A stretch of DNA of 64,000 nt from Marinobacter sp. CHS3-4 (lineage in GTDB: Bacteria > Pseudomonadota > Gammaproteobacteria > Pseudomonadales > Oleiphilaceae), in contig NZ_JASGBJ010000004.1 of the NCBI RefSeq assembly GCF_030053415.1, forward strand, positions 124,001-188,000. Reading direction: 5' to 3'. The notes beneath the pieces were generated by a model that had not been told where the DNA came from, did not search any database, and saw only the letters and a program-made list of their open reading frames with translations. A program made the translations under genes and the position numbers. Positions 1 through 8,454 of the stretch are shown here, one piece after another (positions within the stretch are counted from its first letter, which is position 1; every line of letters begins with the position of its first letter).

Positions 1-1
1 T

Positions 2-571
2 TACCACGAGGTTAGGGAAGAGGGATTCAACATCCATATGCCGAAGGTGGGTGTGATGGTTGAGATCCCCGCAGCCGTGTATCAGATACGTGAGCTGGCA
101 GACCGGGTCGACTTTCTGTCGGTGGGGTCCAACGACCTGACCCAGTACCTGCTGGCGGTGGATCGCAACAATCCGCGGGTTGCCCAGCTGTATCACTCGT
201 ACCATCCTGCGGTACTGCAGGCGCTGGTTCGGGTGGCTCAGGATGCCCATTCGGTCGGCAAGCCAGTCGGTATCTGCGGTGAGCTGGCGGGTGATCCCGG
301 CGGAGCGCTGCTGCTGATGGCTATGGGCTACGACTCTCTGTCCATGAACGCCGCGAGTCTTCCAAAAGTGAAATCGGTAATTCGTAACGTCAGTCGCGAG
401 TGGGCCGTGCAGTTGCTGGAAGATGTGCTACTGCTGGATTCTCCTCATGTCATCAAGAGTTGCGTGGATCTGGCCTTGCGCAATGGCGGCTTTGGTCGCT
501 ACCTGCGGCCCTCCCGCTCGGCCGGGGTTGCGCGTGGCGAGCAATCAGAATCCAAGGCACCGCTCGTCTGA
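2..571 (+). CDS. ptsP: Phosphoenolpyruvate-protein phosphotransferase PtsP (EI-Ntr), 3' part only
   Basis: This is the C-terminal 189 residues of an enzyme I family protein; the 5' part lies before the window. The frame is open from base 2 and ends at TGA 569-571. The piece covers the end of the PEP-binding TIM barrel: the segment SVGSNDLTQYLLAVDRNN and the active-site stretch VGICGELAGD, whose Cys corresponds to the proton donor in enzyme I. The first enzyme of the nitrogen PTS takes phosphate from PEP and passes it to NPr and EIIA-Ntr. PtsP rather than the sugar enzyme I is inferred from the sequence character and the absence of PTS sugar genes nearby; the N-terminal GAF domain that would prove it is outside the window. 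Confidence 0.85.
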   Translation, partial: YHEVREEGFNIHMPKVGVMVEIPAAVYQIRELADRVDFLSVGSNDLTQYLLAVDRNNPRVAQLYHSYHPAVLQALVRVAQDAHSVGKPVGICGELAGDPGGALLLMAMGYDSLSMNAASLPKVKSVIRNVSREWAVQLLEDVLLLDSPHVIKSCVDLALRNGGFGRYLRPSRSAGVARGEQSESKAPLV

Positions 572-655
572 AATAGCCCATTGTAGGGTGTGAACTCTAA
601 ATCTGGCTGCTACCGTGTATTTATGAACAGTAACTATCCCGATAGGGGAGCGTGA

Positions 656-1900
656 ATGACGGCAACGACCACGGCAATCAAGCCCGGCCCAAGAATTGGC
701 CTCGCCCTGGGCGGCGGTGGCCCGCTCGGCGGTATATACGAGATCGGGGCGTTGCGGGCACTTGATGAAGCAATGGATGGCCTGGATTTCAATAACATTG
801 ATGTCTACGTGGGCGTTAATGCGGGTTCGTTCGTCGCTGCCAACCTTGCGAACCAGATGACAACGGCACAGTTATGCCGCATCTTTGTTCGCAACGAGGC
901 CGAGGTGCACCCCTTCCACCCGGAAGTGTTCTATCGACCTGCATTTCGCGAAATTGGCGGTCGGTTGCTGGCAATTCCCGGTCTGGTATCCACCGCGTTA
1001 CGCCGTTTCGTGAATAACCCTTACGACCAGAGCTTTCTGGAAGCCATGACCATTCTGGCCAAGGCCGCACCGGCCGGTCTTTTCGATAATGAGGGTCTGC
1101 ATGAATACCTGAATCGCGCTTTCAACATGCTGGGTCGTACAAACGATTTTCGTCAGCTGCGCCGCAGTCTGTACATCGTTGCAGCGGACGTGGAGAGCAC
1201 AGAAGCGGTCTGTTTTGGCGCGCCCGGGTTTGATCATGTGCCAATCTCCAAGGCCATTCAGGCCAGCACGTCCTCTCCTGGGCTGTATGTGCCGGTCAAC
1301 GTAGATGGTCGCTACTACGTGGATGGCACCTTGCGTAAAGGGCTGCATGCGTCGGTGGCGTTTGAGGATGGCGCAGACCTGGTGTTTGCCGTCAATCCAC
1401 AAGTACCTATTGACGCAAGCTCAGCGGTTCGGGCTGGCAGTATGGCGCCAGGTGATCTCACTCGTTCTGGCATGCCCAATCTGCTATCGCAGATGTACCG
1501 GACCATGGTTTATTCAAGAATGCAGTCAGGGATAGCGCAGTATGCGCGTGACTACCCGGATAAAGACATTCTGCTGTTTGAGCCGACCCGTGACGATGCC
1601 AAGCTGTTTTTCTCCAATGTGTTCAGTTTCCAGTCACGGCGCATGGTGTGTGAACACGCTTATCAGATGACTCGGCGCGACCTGCTCAATCGGGCAGACG
1701 AGCTGGAGCCAAAGCTGGCGAAGTACGGTATTCGGTTGCGCAGAGATCGCCTGGAAGATGAACAGCGCACCATCAGCACCAGCCTTTACGGCGAAATGCT
1801 TCCTTTGTATGTGGCAAAAGGCCGAAAGAAACAGGCCCAGAAGGGCAGGATAGCGTCTGGCCTTGGCAACGTGAGCGACCTCTTCAGCAAGGCCCTTTAA
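656..1900 (+). CDS. Patatin-like phospholipase family protein with Asn at the nucleophile position
   Basis: 414 residues. ATG 656 follows a GGGGAG ribosome site at a good distance. The N-terminal glycine loop LALGGGGPLGG (about 17-27) and the DG motif (YVDGTL, Asp223-Gly224) place it in the patatin family, whose members are Ser-Asp lipid acyl hydrolases. The nucleophile elbow, normally GxSxG, reads GVNAG at 53-57, so the catalytic Ser is Asn55 (codon AAT, 818-820). The basic residue usual in the glycine loop is also absent (Leu24), and the Asp motif reads DGT instead of DGG or DGA. It may be catalytically dead or have another role. No signal peptide is visible, so it is probably cytoplasmic. 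It stands alone between ptsP and a bidirectional terminator. Confidence 0.85.
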   Translation: MTATTTAIKPGPRIGLALGGGGPLGGIYEIGALRALDEAMDGLDFNNIDVYVGVNAGSFVAANLANQMTTAQLCRIFVRNEAEVHPFHPEVFYRPAFREIGGRLLAIPGLVSTALRRFVNNPYDQSFLEAMTILAKAAPAGLFDNEGLHEYLNRAFNMLGRTNDFRQLRRSLYIVAADVESTEAVCFGAPGFDHVPISKAIQASTSSPGLYVPVNVDGRYYVDGTLRKGLHASVAFEDGADLVFAVNPQVPIDASSAVRAGSMAPGDLTRSGMPNLLSQMYRTMVYSRMQSGIAQYARDYPDKDILLFEPTRDDAKLFFSNVFSFQSRRMVCEHAYQMTRRDLLNRADELEPKLAKYGIRLRRDRLEDEQRTISTSLYGEMLPLYVAKGRKKQAQKGRIASGLGNVSDLFSKAL

Positions 1901-1910
1901 AAACTCGCAT

Positions 1911-1956
1911 AAAAAAGCCCGCTTCCGGAGTCTTCAACCGCAAGCGGGCTTTTTTC
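1911..1956. terminator. Bidirectional intrinsic terminator between the patatin-like gene and hslU
   Basis: A perfect 10-bp stem, AAGCCCGCTT at 1915-1924 with AAGCGGGCTT at 1942-1951, is flanked by an A run on the left and a T run on the right. It therefore reads as a Rho-independent terminator in both directions, fitting the convergent genes on either side. Confidence 0.85.
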
Positions 1957-1978
1957 GGGCTGTGTAGCCCTCGGCCGT

Positions 1979-3310
1979 TTAGAGAATATAGCGGCTCAGA
2001 TCTTCATCCTCTGCCAACTCTCCCAGCTTCTCTTCGACAACCTGGGCAGTCACCTCGAAACTTTCGGTGACCTGGTCACCCGCCTCGTAGGACAAGCTTT
2101 CCAGCAGCCGCTCCAGAACCGTGTGCAGGCGGCGGGCACCAATGTTTTCCGTGGTCTCGTTAACCTTCCAGGCGACCTCTGCAATGCGCGTGATGGCGTC
2201 GTCAGAGAAGGTAAGTTTCACGCCCTCTGTGCCCATCAGGGCTTCGTACTGCTGCACCAGCGAGGCACTCGGCTCGGTCAGGATGCGCTTGAAGTCCTCC
2301 GGTGTCAGAGCTTTTAGCTCCACCCGAATTGGCAGACGACCCTGCAATTCCGGAATCAGATCCGAGGGTTTCGACAGGTGGAAGGCGCCGGATGCGATGA
2401 ACAGAATGTGATCGGTGCGAACCGACCCATATTTTGTGCTGACCGTGCTGCCTTCGATCAATGGCAGAAGATCCCGCTGAACGCCTTCCCGTGATACGTC
2501 TGAGGAGGTGTTTTCGGAACGCTTGGCCACCTTGTCGATTTCATCAACGAATACGATGCCGTTCTGCTCGACGGAAGTAATGGCTTTTTGCTTGATCTCT
2601 TCTTCGTTGACCAGTTTTGCAGCCTCTTCTTCGCGCACCTGCTTGAAGGCATCGGCTACCTTCATTTTGCGAGTCTTGCGCTTGCCAGACGACATGCTTG
2701 AGAACATATTCTGCAGCTGGCTGGTCATCTCTTCCATGCCAGGCGGCGCCATGATCTCCATACTTGCGCCGGAATTGCTCAGGTCGATTTCGATTTCCTT
2801 CTCGTCCAGCTCGCCTTCGCGCAATTTTTTGCGGAAAAGCTGACGCGTCGAGGAGTCCTCCGAGGTCTTCTGGCTTTCTTCCTTGAAATCCCTTGCTGGT
2901 GGCAGCAGCGCGTCCAGAATCCGCTCTTCGGCGGCATCCATGGCCCTGTGCTCGTGCCGCTTCATTTCCTTCTCTCGAAGCATCTTGATGGCCATGTCGG
3001 TCAAGTCGCGGATGATGGATTCCACGTCACGGCCCACGTAGCCCACCTCAGTAAACTTGGTGGCCTCTACTTTCAGAAAGGGGGCATCGGCGAGTTTCGC
3101 CAGCCGGCGAGCAATCTCGGTTTTACCCACACCGGTCGGGCCAATCATCAGAATGTTCTTCGGCGTGATTTCATCGCGCAGATCGGAATCCAACTGCATT
3201 CTGCGCCACCGGTTTCTAAGTGCGATGGCAACGGAGCGCTTTGCTTCGTCCTGGCCGACAATGTGTTTGTTGAGCTCGTGAACAATCTCACGGGGGGTCA
3301 TAGCGGACAT
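1979..3310 (-). CDS. hslU: ATP-dependent protease ATPase subunit HslU
   Basis: 443 residues, the usual length of HslU. This AAA+ unfoldase caps the HslV peptidase and feeds it substrates in the cytoplasm. The N-terminus [10 protein letters not shown] and the Walker A motif GPTGVGKT (57-64) are clear; a Walker B segment (IVFVDEID) and sensor/arginine regions follow. The variable I-domain, rich in charged residues, lies in the middle. The C-terminus ends in SRYIL, the tail that docks into HslV. The gene lies 12 bases after hslV in the same direction and is probably co-transcribed from the sigma-32-type promoter before hslV. Nothing looks unusual. Confidence 0.98.
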   Translation of the reverse strand: MSAMTPREIVHELNKHIVGQDEAKRSVAIALRNRWRRMQLDSDLRDEITPKNILMIGPTGVGKTEIARRLAKLADAPFLKVEATKFTEVGYVGRDVESIIRDLTDMAIKMLREKEMKRHEHRAMDAAEERILDALLPPARDFKEESQKTSEDSSTRQLFRKKLREGELDEKEIEIDLSNSGASMEIMAPPGMEEMTSQLQNMFSSMSSGKRKTRKMKVADAFKQVREEEAAKLVNEEEIKQKAITSVEQNGIVFVDEIDKVAKRSENTSSDVSREGVQRDLLPLIEGSTVSTKYGSVRTDHILFIASGAFHLSKPSDLIPELQGRLPIRVELKALTPEDFKRILTEPSASLVQQYEALMGTEGVKLTFSDDAITRIAEVAWKVNETTENIGARRLHTVLERLLESLSYEAGDQVTESFEVTAQVVEEKLGELAEDEDLSRYIL

Positions 3311-3322
3311 GAGTGCTCCAGA

Positions 3323-3853
3323 TCAGTCGTTGGCAGACAGAGTTTCAAGCGTACGATTGTGATTGGTGTAGATGCAGATGTCGGCCGCGATATCCAGGCC
3401 TTTTTCTACGATCTCTGTGGCCCCCAGGTCGGTATTCTCCAGAAGGGCTCTGGCTGAAGACTGGGCAAAGGGGCCACCTGAACCAATGGCAATCAGGCCC
3501 TGTTCAGGTTCAATAACATCACCGTTGCCGGTGATTATCAAAGACGCCGTCTTGTCGGCAACGGCAAGGAGGGCTTCCAGACGCCTGAGCGCTCTGTCGG
3601 TTCGCCAGTCCTTGGCCAGCTCAACGGCCGCCCGGGTAAGGTTTCCCTGATGTTTTTCGAGCTGGGCTTCGAAGCGCTCAAACAGAGTAAAGGCGTCCGC
3701 CGTACCACCGGCAAAACCGGCCAATACTTTCCCGTTGTACAGTCGCCGTACCTTGCGGGCATTGCCTTTCATTACAGTATTGCCAAGCGATACCTGGCCG
3801 TCGCCACCCATGGCAACTTCATCGCCTCTCCGGACAGAAAGTATGGTAGTCAT
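3323..3853 (-). CDS. hslV: ATP-dependent protease peptidase subunit HslV
   Basis: 176 residues, full length for HslV, a proteasome-beta-like threonine peptidase that forms the HslVU protease. The sequence begins MTTILSVRR, so removal of Met exposes Thr as the N-terminal nucleophile. The core [22 protein letters not shown] and [12 protein letters not shown] segments are characteristic of the family. A GTGGAG ribosome site precedes ATG. It is the first gene of hslVU; a heat-shock-type promoter sits in the gap to the upstream SPOR gene. Confidence 0.98.
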   Translation of the reverse strand: MTTILSVRRGDEVAMGGDGQVSLGNTVMKGNARKVRRLYNGKVLAGFAGGTADAFTLFERFEAQLEKHQGNLTRAAVELAKDWRTDRALRRLEALLAVADKTASLIITGNGDVIEPEQGLIAIGSGGPFAQSSARALLENTDLGATEIVEKGLDIAADICIYTNHNRTLETLSAND

Positions 3854-3891
3854 TCGGGCTCCACTTGCCTGATTCAGAACGTATCTTCAGG

Positions 3892-3919
3892 TAATGGAGG
3901 CGACGGCAGGGTTTTCAAG
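3892..3919 (-). promoter_or_regulatory. Candidate sigma-32 (heat-shock) promoter of hslVU
   Basis: Reading the minus strand, CTTGAAA (3919-3913) matches the sigma-32 -35 consensus exactly. CTCCATTA (3899-3892) lies 13 bases further on and closely resembles the -10 consensus CCCCATnT. The predicted transcript would have a leader of about 30 bases before the hslV ATG. Heat-shock control of hslVU is established in E. coli; its operation here is inferred from the match. Confidence 0.7.
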
Positions 3920-3938
3920 GGCAATCAGTCTCTTCTGC

Positions 3939-4514
3939 CTAACCGTCTTTGGAGGTTTCCTTGGGAACCTTTCGGACCAGCGGTTCAATATTGATGGAAA
4001 CGAGTTTGTCGACGGCGGAGTTCATCTGGCTTCGCGAGGCGAAGGGGCCAACATTGACCCGATACCAGGTGCTGCCGCTGTCCAGATCAATCTGGCTGAC
4101 GTAGGCCCGTAATCCCTGAAAGGCGATCTGCGCGCGTTGACGTTCAGCGTCTTTTTCAGTCCTGAACGAGCCGGTTTGAACCAGATAATCAAAGTCAGTC
4201 TGGTCGGGCCCTGGCGTGTACTCGTCGACCTTTGGTGGCACCACCTCGGAATCCGGCAGCATGTCGTAGAACCTGAAGCCGGGCTTCTTTTCCGAAGCCT
4301 TGTTGGTTGCAGCTGTGGCGTCTTTGTTTGACTGTTCCTCGATGTTATCCGCTTGGCCCGCAGATTTGGGTGCAGGGAGCGAGTTGAGATAGGCGATAAA
4401 ACCGATAAAGCCGCCAACAGCCGCAAGTGAAAGAATCCACTTCAGCGACAGCCCGCCATGTTGTGCTCGGGCCACTTTTCTGCGAGCTGGCTGTGCTTTT
4501 GCTTTCCTTGCCAT
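3939..4514 (-). CDS. SPOR-domain membrane protein, FtsN-like
   Basis: 191 residues. A short, very basic cytoplasmic N-terminus (1-20) is followed by one membrane segment at about 25-43 and a low-complexity linker. A C-terminal SPOR domain follows at about 110-185, starting at the DYLVQTGSF segment. SPOR domains bind peptidoglycan stripped of stem peptides at the division site. The layout is that of a bitopic inner-membrane divisome protein like FtsN, and the position between argS and hslV matches the equivalent gene in Pseudomonas. The gene starts just after the argS stop (TAATTATG), so the two are probably translated from one message. FtsN identity is likely but not proven. Confidence 0.85.
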   Translation of the reverse strand: MARKAKAQPARRKVARAQHGGLSLKWILSLAAVGGFIGFIAYLNSLPAPKSAGQADNIEEQSNKDATAATNKASEKKPGFRFYDMLPDSEVVPPKVDEYTPGPDQTDFDYLVQTGSFRTEKDAERQRAQIAFQGLRAYVSQIDLDSGSTWYRVNVGPFASRSQMNSAVDKLVSINIEPLVRKVPKETSKDG

Positions 4515-4516
4515 AA

Positions 4517-6202
4517 TTACATCTCTTCCGGAGCGCTGACGCCAAGCAAGTCCAGTCCGTTCTCGATAACCTGGCGCACGGCCAGGTACAAGGTCACCCT
4601 GGCATCGCGAACGGCGGTATCTTCAATCAGTACCTTATGAGCGTTGTAATAAGTATGGAATTGCCCTGCGAGCTCCCTGAGATAGTGCGTCAGGTGATGG
4701 GGTTCCCTCTGATTGGCTGAATTTTCGATCAGTTCCGGATAGCGGGCCAGCTGGTTCGCCAGATCCTTTTCTTCCTGCAACGTCAGCAAAGACAGGTCGC
4801 CGACGCTCTCATTGCGGCCCCTGTTAACGCCTTCATCTTCAAGTTTCCGCAGAACGCTGCAGATGCGGGCGTGAGCGTATTGAATGTAATACACGGGATT
4901 TTCGTTGGTCTGGGAGCGAGCCAGATCGATGTCGAAGGTTAACTGTGAATCCACCCGGCGAGCTGCCAGGAAAAAACGGGTCGCGTCCCTGCCCACTTCG
5001 TCAATCAAATCCCGAACGGTGACGTAGCTGCCCGCACGCTTGGAAATCTTCACTTCCTGGCCGGAGCGGGTAACCATGACCATCTGGTGCAGAACATAGT
5101 CAGGCCAGCCTTCAGGAATGCCAGCCTTCAGTGCCTGCAGGCCTGCCCGAACCCGGGTAATGGTGGAATGGTGATCGGCACCTTGTTCATTAATCACTGT
5201 GGAAAACCCGCGTTGCCACTTGTCCAGGTGATAGGCGACATCGGGCAGGAAGTAGGTATAGCCGCCATCCTTCTTGCGCATGACCCGGTCTTTGTCGTCG
5301 CCAAACTCGGTGGTTTTGAGCCACATGGCACCGTCTTGTTCATAGGTGAAGCCGTTCTCGTTCAGCTGGCGGACAGCGGCTTCAACTTTCCCGTCTTCGT
5401 AAAGAGACGACTCCAGGAAGTAAACATCGAACTGAACGCCAAAGGCTTTCAGATCCAGATCCTGCTCGCGACGGAGGTAGGCTACGGCGAATTCCTGAAT
5501 GGCCGCCTGATCGTCCGGGTCCGCCTTGCCGGTGACTTCCCGGTCGTCAGCGGTGACGGTTTCACCGGCCAGGTAAGCGTTTGCCACATCCAGGATGTAA
5601 TCTCCGCGATACCCGTCATCCGGCCAGCTTTCGTCTTCCGGAGAAAGCCCTTTTACCCGGGCCTGAACGGATAAGGCGAGGTTGTTGATCTGGGCGCCCG
5701 CATCGTTGTAATAGAACTCACGGGTAACCTGATACCCGTTCGCTCCCAGAAGTCTGCACAGGCAATCCCCAATCGCAGCGCCACGGCCATGCCCGACATG
5801 TAATGGGCCTGTGGGGTTGGCGGAAACGAATTCCACCTGAACCTTTTCGCCCTTGCCATTCTGGTTTCGGCCGTACTGGTTTGCCTGTTCCAGAATCGTG
5901 TTCACCACCTCAAAGGCGCTGGCTGTATTCATGAAGAAGTTGATAAAGCCAGGGCCCGCGATTTCCACCTTATCCACGGCGCCACTTTCCGGCAGCCGTT
6001 TAATCAGATCTTCCGCAAGCTGGCGAGGAGGGCAACCTGCCGCTTTTGATGCCACCAGGGCAATGTTGCAGGCGTAATCGCCATGGGCCTTGTCTTTGGT
6101 GTTGCCCACCTGGGGACTGAAGGTCTGGTCACTGGGCAATACGCCCTCCGATTTAAGGGCTTCAAGCGCAGATTGAAGCAGCTCGGCTACGGTCTCTTTC
6201 AT
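4517..6202 (-). CDS. argS: Arginyl-tRNA synthetase
   Basis: 561 residues from ATG 6202. An in-frame TTG at 6226 would add 8 residues, but the N-terminus [13 protein letters not shown] fits the family better. The class I synthetase signature appears as [14 protein letters not shown] (HIGH equivalent), and the second signature is the degenerate KISKRAG usual for ArgS. The N-terminal tRNA-binding domain contains [11 protein letters not shown], and the C-terminal all-helical DALR anticodon-binding domain fills the last 130 or so residues. It charges tRNA-Arg with arginine in the cytoplasm. It is followed directly by the SPOR gene. Confidence 0.97.
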   Translation of the reverse strand: MKETVAELLQSALEALKSEGVLPSDQTFSPQVGNTKDKAHGDYACNIALVASKAAGCPPRQLAEDLIKRLPESGAVDKVEIAGPGFINFFMNTASAFEVVNTILEQANQYGRNQNGKGEKVQVEFVSANPTGPLHVGHGRGAAIGDCLCRLLGANGYQVTREFYYNDAGAQINNLALSVQARVKGLSPEDESWPDDGYRGDYILDVANAYLAGETVTADDREVTGKADPDDQAAIQEFAVAYLRREQDLDLKAFGVQFDVYFLESSLYEDGKVEAAVRQLNENGFTYEQDGAMWLKTTEFGDDKDRVMRKKDGGYTYFLPDVAYHLDKWQRGFSTVINEQGADHHSTITRVRAGLQALKAGIPEGWPDYVLHQMVMVTRSGQEVKISKRAGSYVTVRDLIDEVGRDATRFFLAARRVDSQLTFDIDLARSQTNENPVYYIQYAHARICSVLRKLEDEGVNRGRNESVGDLSLLTLQEEKDLANQLARYPELIENSANQREPHHLTHYLRELAGQFHTYYNAHKVLIEDTAVRDARVTLYLAVRQVIENGLDLLGVSAPEEM

Positions 6203-6311
6203 GCTGTCGGATGACTCGGTTTGCAAGAGAATGGGTACGGGGCAGCAGTTACTGCTGCTGGTCGACGAAGGAGGGTATTATCGCGGAAAGAAAAAAGTTA
6301 CTCAAATGAGA

Positions 6312-6339
6312 CAACGCCTTTCTGAAGTGAAAGGCGTTG
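6312..6339 (-). terminator. Terminator-like hairpin after the Ig-like lipoprotein gene
   Basis: CAACGCCTTT (6312-6321) pairs perfectly with AAAGGCGTTG (6330-6339) around an 8-base loop. It lies about 22 bases downstream of the lipoprotein stop. On the minus strand a T-rich stretch follows only about 15 bases later, so it is an imperfect intrinsic terminator. Confidence 0.6.
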
Positions 6340-6361
6340 CCTTGGGCTTGGTGTCGCTGCC

Positions 6362-8260
6362 TTAATTGCTATCGCTGCAGCTTGCAGAAGAGCCGTAAGG
6401 GCTGACTTCCCCAGGAGATGGGCTTACAGGGTTGCTCTCGTTATATGCGAGATCACTGGCAAGGCACGGCAGGCTGAAGCGCTGCGTTGCGTCCGACTCC
6501 GTTCCACCCACCCGGGTTACTGCAGATAATTCGACAGTTACCCAGCTGCATTCGCTTTGCAGGAAGGTCAGATCAAAATCCGCGATTCCGCTGCTTGATG
6601 TTGTGACAGTTGTGGGAGTGGCGGCGGAAGGGAAGGGCTCTAGGCTGCCATTGCCATTCGCATCTTCTCCGGCGTCAAGCGTTCCATTATTGTTTACGTC
6701 TTCAGAGGGACATGACGTCGAGGGTTCGAAAATCCAGCGAGAGTCTGGCTCTCCTGCGTCTGTGTCTGGCGCACGGTAAATACCTTTTGTATATGAAATC
6801 GGCGTGACACTAAGCTCTACCAATTGGTTGCTTGCTGCGTTGCCATTCGCATCAGTAACGATGACTGTCCAAGGCTTGGTATAGGTTGTTGTGCTAGGCG
6901 CCGAAATCTTGTTGCCTGTGCCCAAATTGATCCTCAAGGCTTCACCTGCAACGGTAAGTGTCAGAGCGTCGCTGGCGCCACTGCTATGACTTGCAGTGAC
7001 TGTAATACCATCTTTGGCGCTGGTAGTGCTTCCTGATGAATAGGTAATTTGTGCTTGACCCTGACTGTTGGTGGTTGCAGTCGAGCTCGATAGCTGACCG
7101 CCCGTGATGTCATTCAGGGTAAAGTTAATCGCCGCATTCTTCACCAAGTTATTGTTTGGATCTCGAACGGTGGCAGTGATTTCAGTCGACTGGTTTGGTG
7201 AAATCTGAGTTTTGTTCGCTTGCAGGTTTATAGAATCTACGGTCGAAGCTACAAACTCCACGTCTGTTTGAATTGTGGGTCCATTCTCAGTCAAAGCTGC
7301 GATAGAAGAGAGTCCAGCGTTATTAGATTGAATCTGCACTGATGCAGTGCCACCGGTCGTGGTGGCAATGCCATCCGCAGGAGTTAATTGGCCTCGAGTT
7401 GCTGAAAATTGGACTTCCGAACCGTCTGCAACAGGAGAGCCGTTAATGCTCCAGGTTACTTCAATTGTTTGAGGGGTGTTCAGGAGGATCTCTTGTCCAG
7501 AAGTTGGAGTGACAAATTCAAAGTCTTCCCCTGAGATAGAAATTTCAACAGACGCGGTCACTCTGCTCGCTCCGCTGTATGCTCCGACAGTCAACGTGTC
7601 GGAGCCAGCGCTGGAAGCGTTGTAGGTGAAATTTACTGAACCGCTTGAATCTGTCTGGCTAGAGGCAGGGGTGACTGAGTTATTTGCGTTGCTGGAGATA
7701 GTCACAGACTGACCCGAAATCGGATTATTATCGGAATCTGTGAGCTTGGCTGTAAAAACCGTATCCTGATTTAAAGGAACGCTGGATGGTCCCGAAAGCG
7801 TTATTTCGGTGCCGGCAACGCTAATATTGATAGAGGCGGTAGCCGAACCAGATGTCGCGGTAATGGTAAGTTGCCGGTTTTCGGGTGATCCTTGCGCTGA
7901 AACCTCGACGGTTGCTCGACCGTTATCATCGGTAAAGTTGCTCTGTATATTCAGAGTTGCAGTTGGCGAGGAAAACTCAATTGGAGTGTCAGTTAACACG
8001 ACGCCACCGCTATTTTTAACAATCGCAGTCACGGTCGCGGAATTATTCCCGGCTGTTCCGATCTGAGTCGTGTTCGAAAGGAGTTGAATCGAAGCAGCGG
8101 TTGTCGAAGCTGTTTGATCAGATCCAGACCCGTCTCCGCTTCCGCTTCCGCCACTATTTGCTGGACCCGCAAGCGCACTAGAGTTTTCGTCGCCTCCACA
8201 GGCGGCCATGATGAGCGCTAGCAAAATGATCGCAGCGCGAGCAAGGATTTTCCCTGACAT
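6362..8260 (-). CDS. Ig-like-repeat (invasin/Big_1-type) surface lipoprotein
   Basis: 632 residues. A signal peptide ends in a lipobox, LIMAAC, with Cys21 as the predicted lipidated residue. A Ser/Gly-rich linker (about 35-55) follows, then a series of beta-rich repeats of about 90-100 residues with the recurrent pattern of invasin or bacterial Ig-like group 1 domains (for example DDNGRATVEVSA, DSSGSVNFTYNA, NSQGQAQITYSS). Near the end, about 521-541, two adjacent Asp-rich loops, DVNNNGTLDAGE and DANGNGSLE, resemble calcium-binding loops. Four Cys near the C-terminus could form disulfides. ATG 8258-8260 is preceded by TGGAG. Probably an outer-membrane or surface protein with an adhesive or structural role; the ligand is unknown. 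It interrupts an otherwise conserved housekeeping order (argS-priA) and looks like an accessory gene. Confidence 0.8.
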   Translation of the reverse strand: MSGKILARAAIILLALIMAACGGDENSSALAGPANSGGSGSGDGSGSDQTASTTAASIQLLSNTTQIGTAGNNSATVTAIVKNSGGVVLTDTPIEFSSPTATLNIQSNFTDDNGRATVEVSAQGSPENRQLTITATSGSATASINISVAGTEITLSGPSSVPLNQDTVFTAKLTDSDNNPISGQSVTISSNANNSVTPASSQTDSSGSVNFTYNASSAGSDTLTVGAYSGASRVTASVEISISGEDFEFVTPTSGQEILLNTPQTIEVTWSINGSPVADGSEVQFSATRGQLTPADGIATTTGGTASVQIQSNNAGLSSIAALTENGPTIQTDVEFVASTVDSINLQANKTQISPNQSTEITATVRDPNNNLVKNAAINFTLNDITGGQLSSSTATTNSQGQAQITYSSGSTTSAKDGITVTASHSSGASDALTLTVAGEALRINLGTGNKISAPSTTTYTKPWTVIVTDANGNAASNQLVELSVTPISYTKGIYRAPDTDAGEPDSRWIFEPSTSCPSEDVNNNGTLDAGEDANGNGSLEPFPSAATPTTVTTSSSGIADFDLTFLQSECSWVTVELSAVTRVGGTESDATQRFSLPCLASDLAYNESNPVSPSPGEVSPYGSSASCSDSN

Positions 8261-8454
8261 TGTTATCTCCAGTTTCCATTTACAGCAAAGTCCTTGAGGG
8301 CCCGCGTGTTTAGGGAAAGCGGAACTTCAAGTGTTTTCACAGGTTTTGCATCTATGCCGTTCTAATCGTAGCACAGGATTCATAGGTACAATGATGATTA
8401 GTATTCATTTATGAAAATCTTTGTAACCGCTTTACCTGGCATTTTACGGATGTG

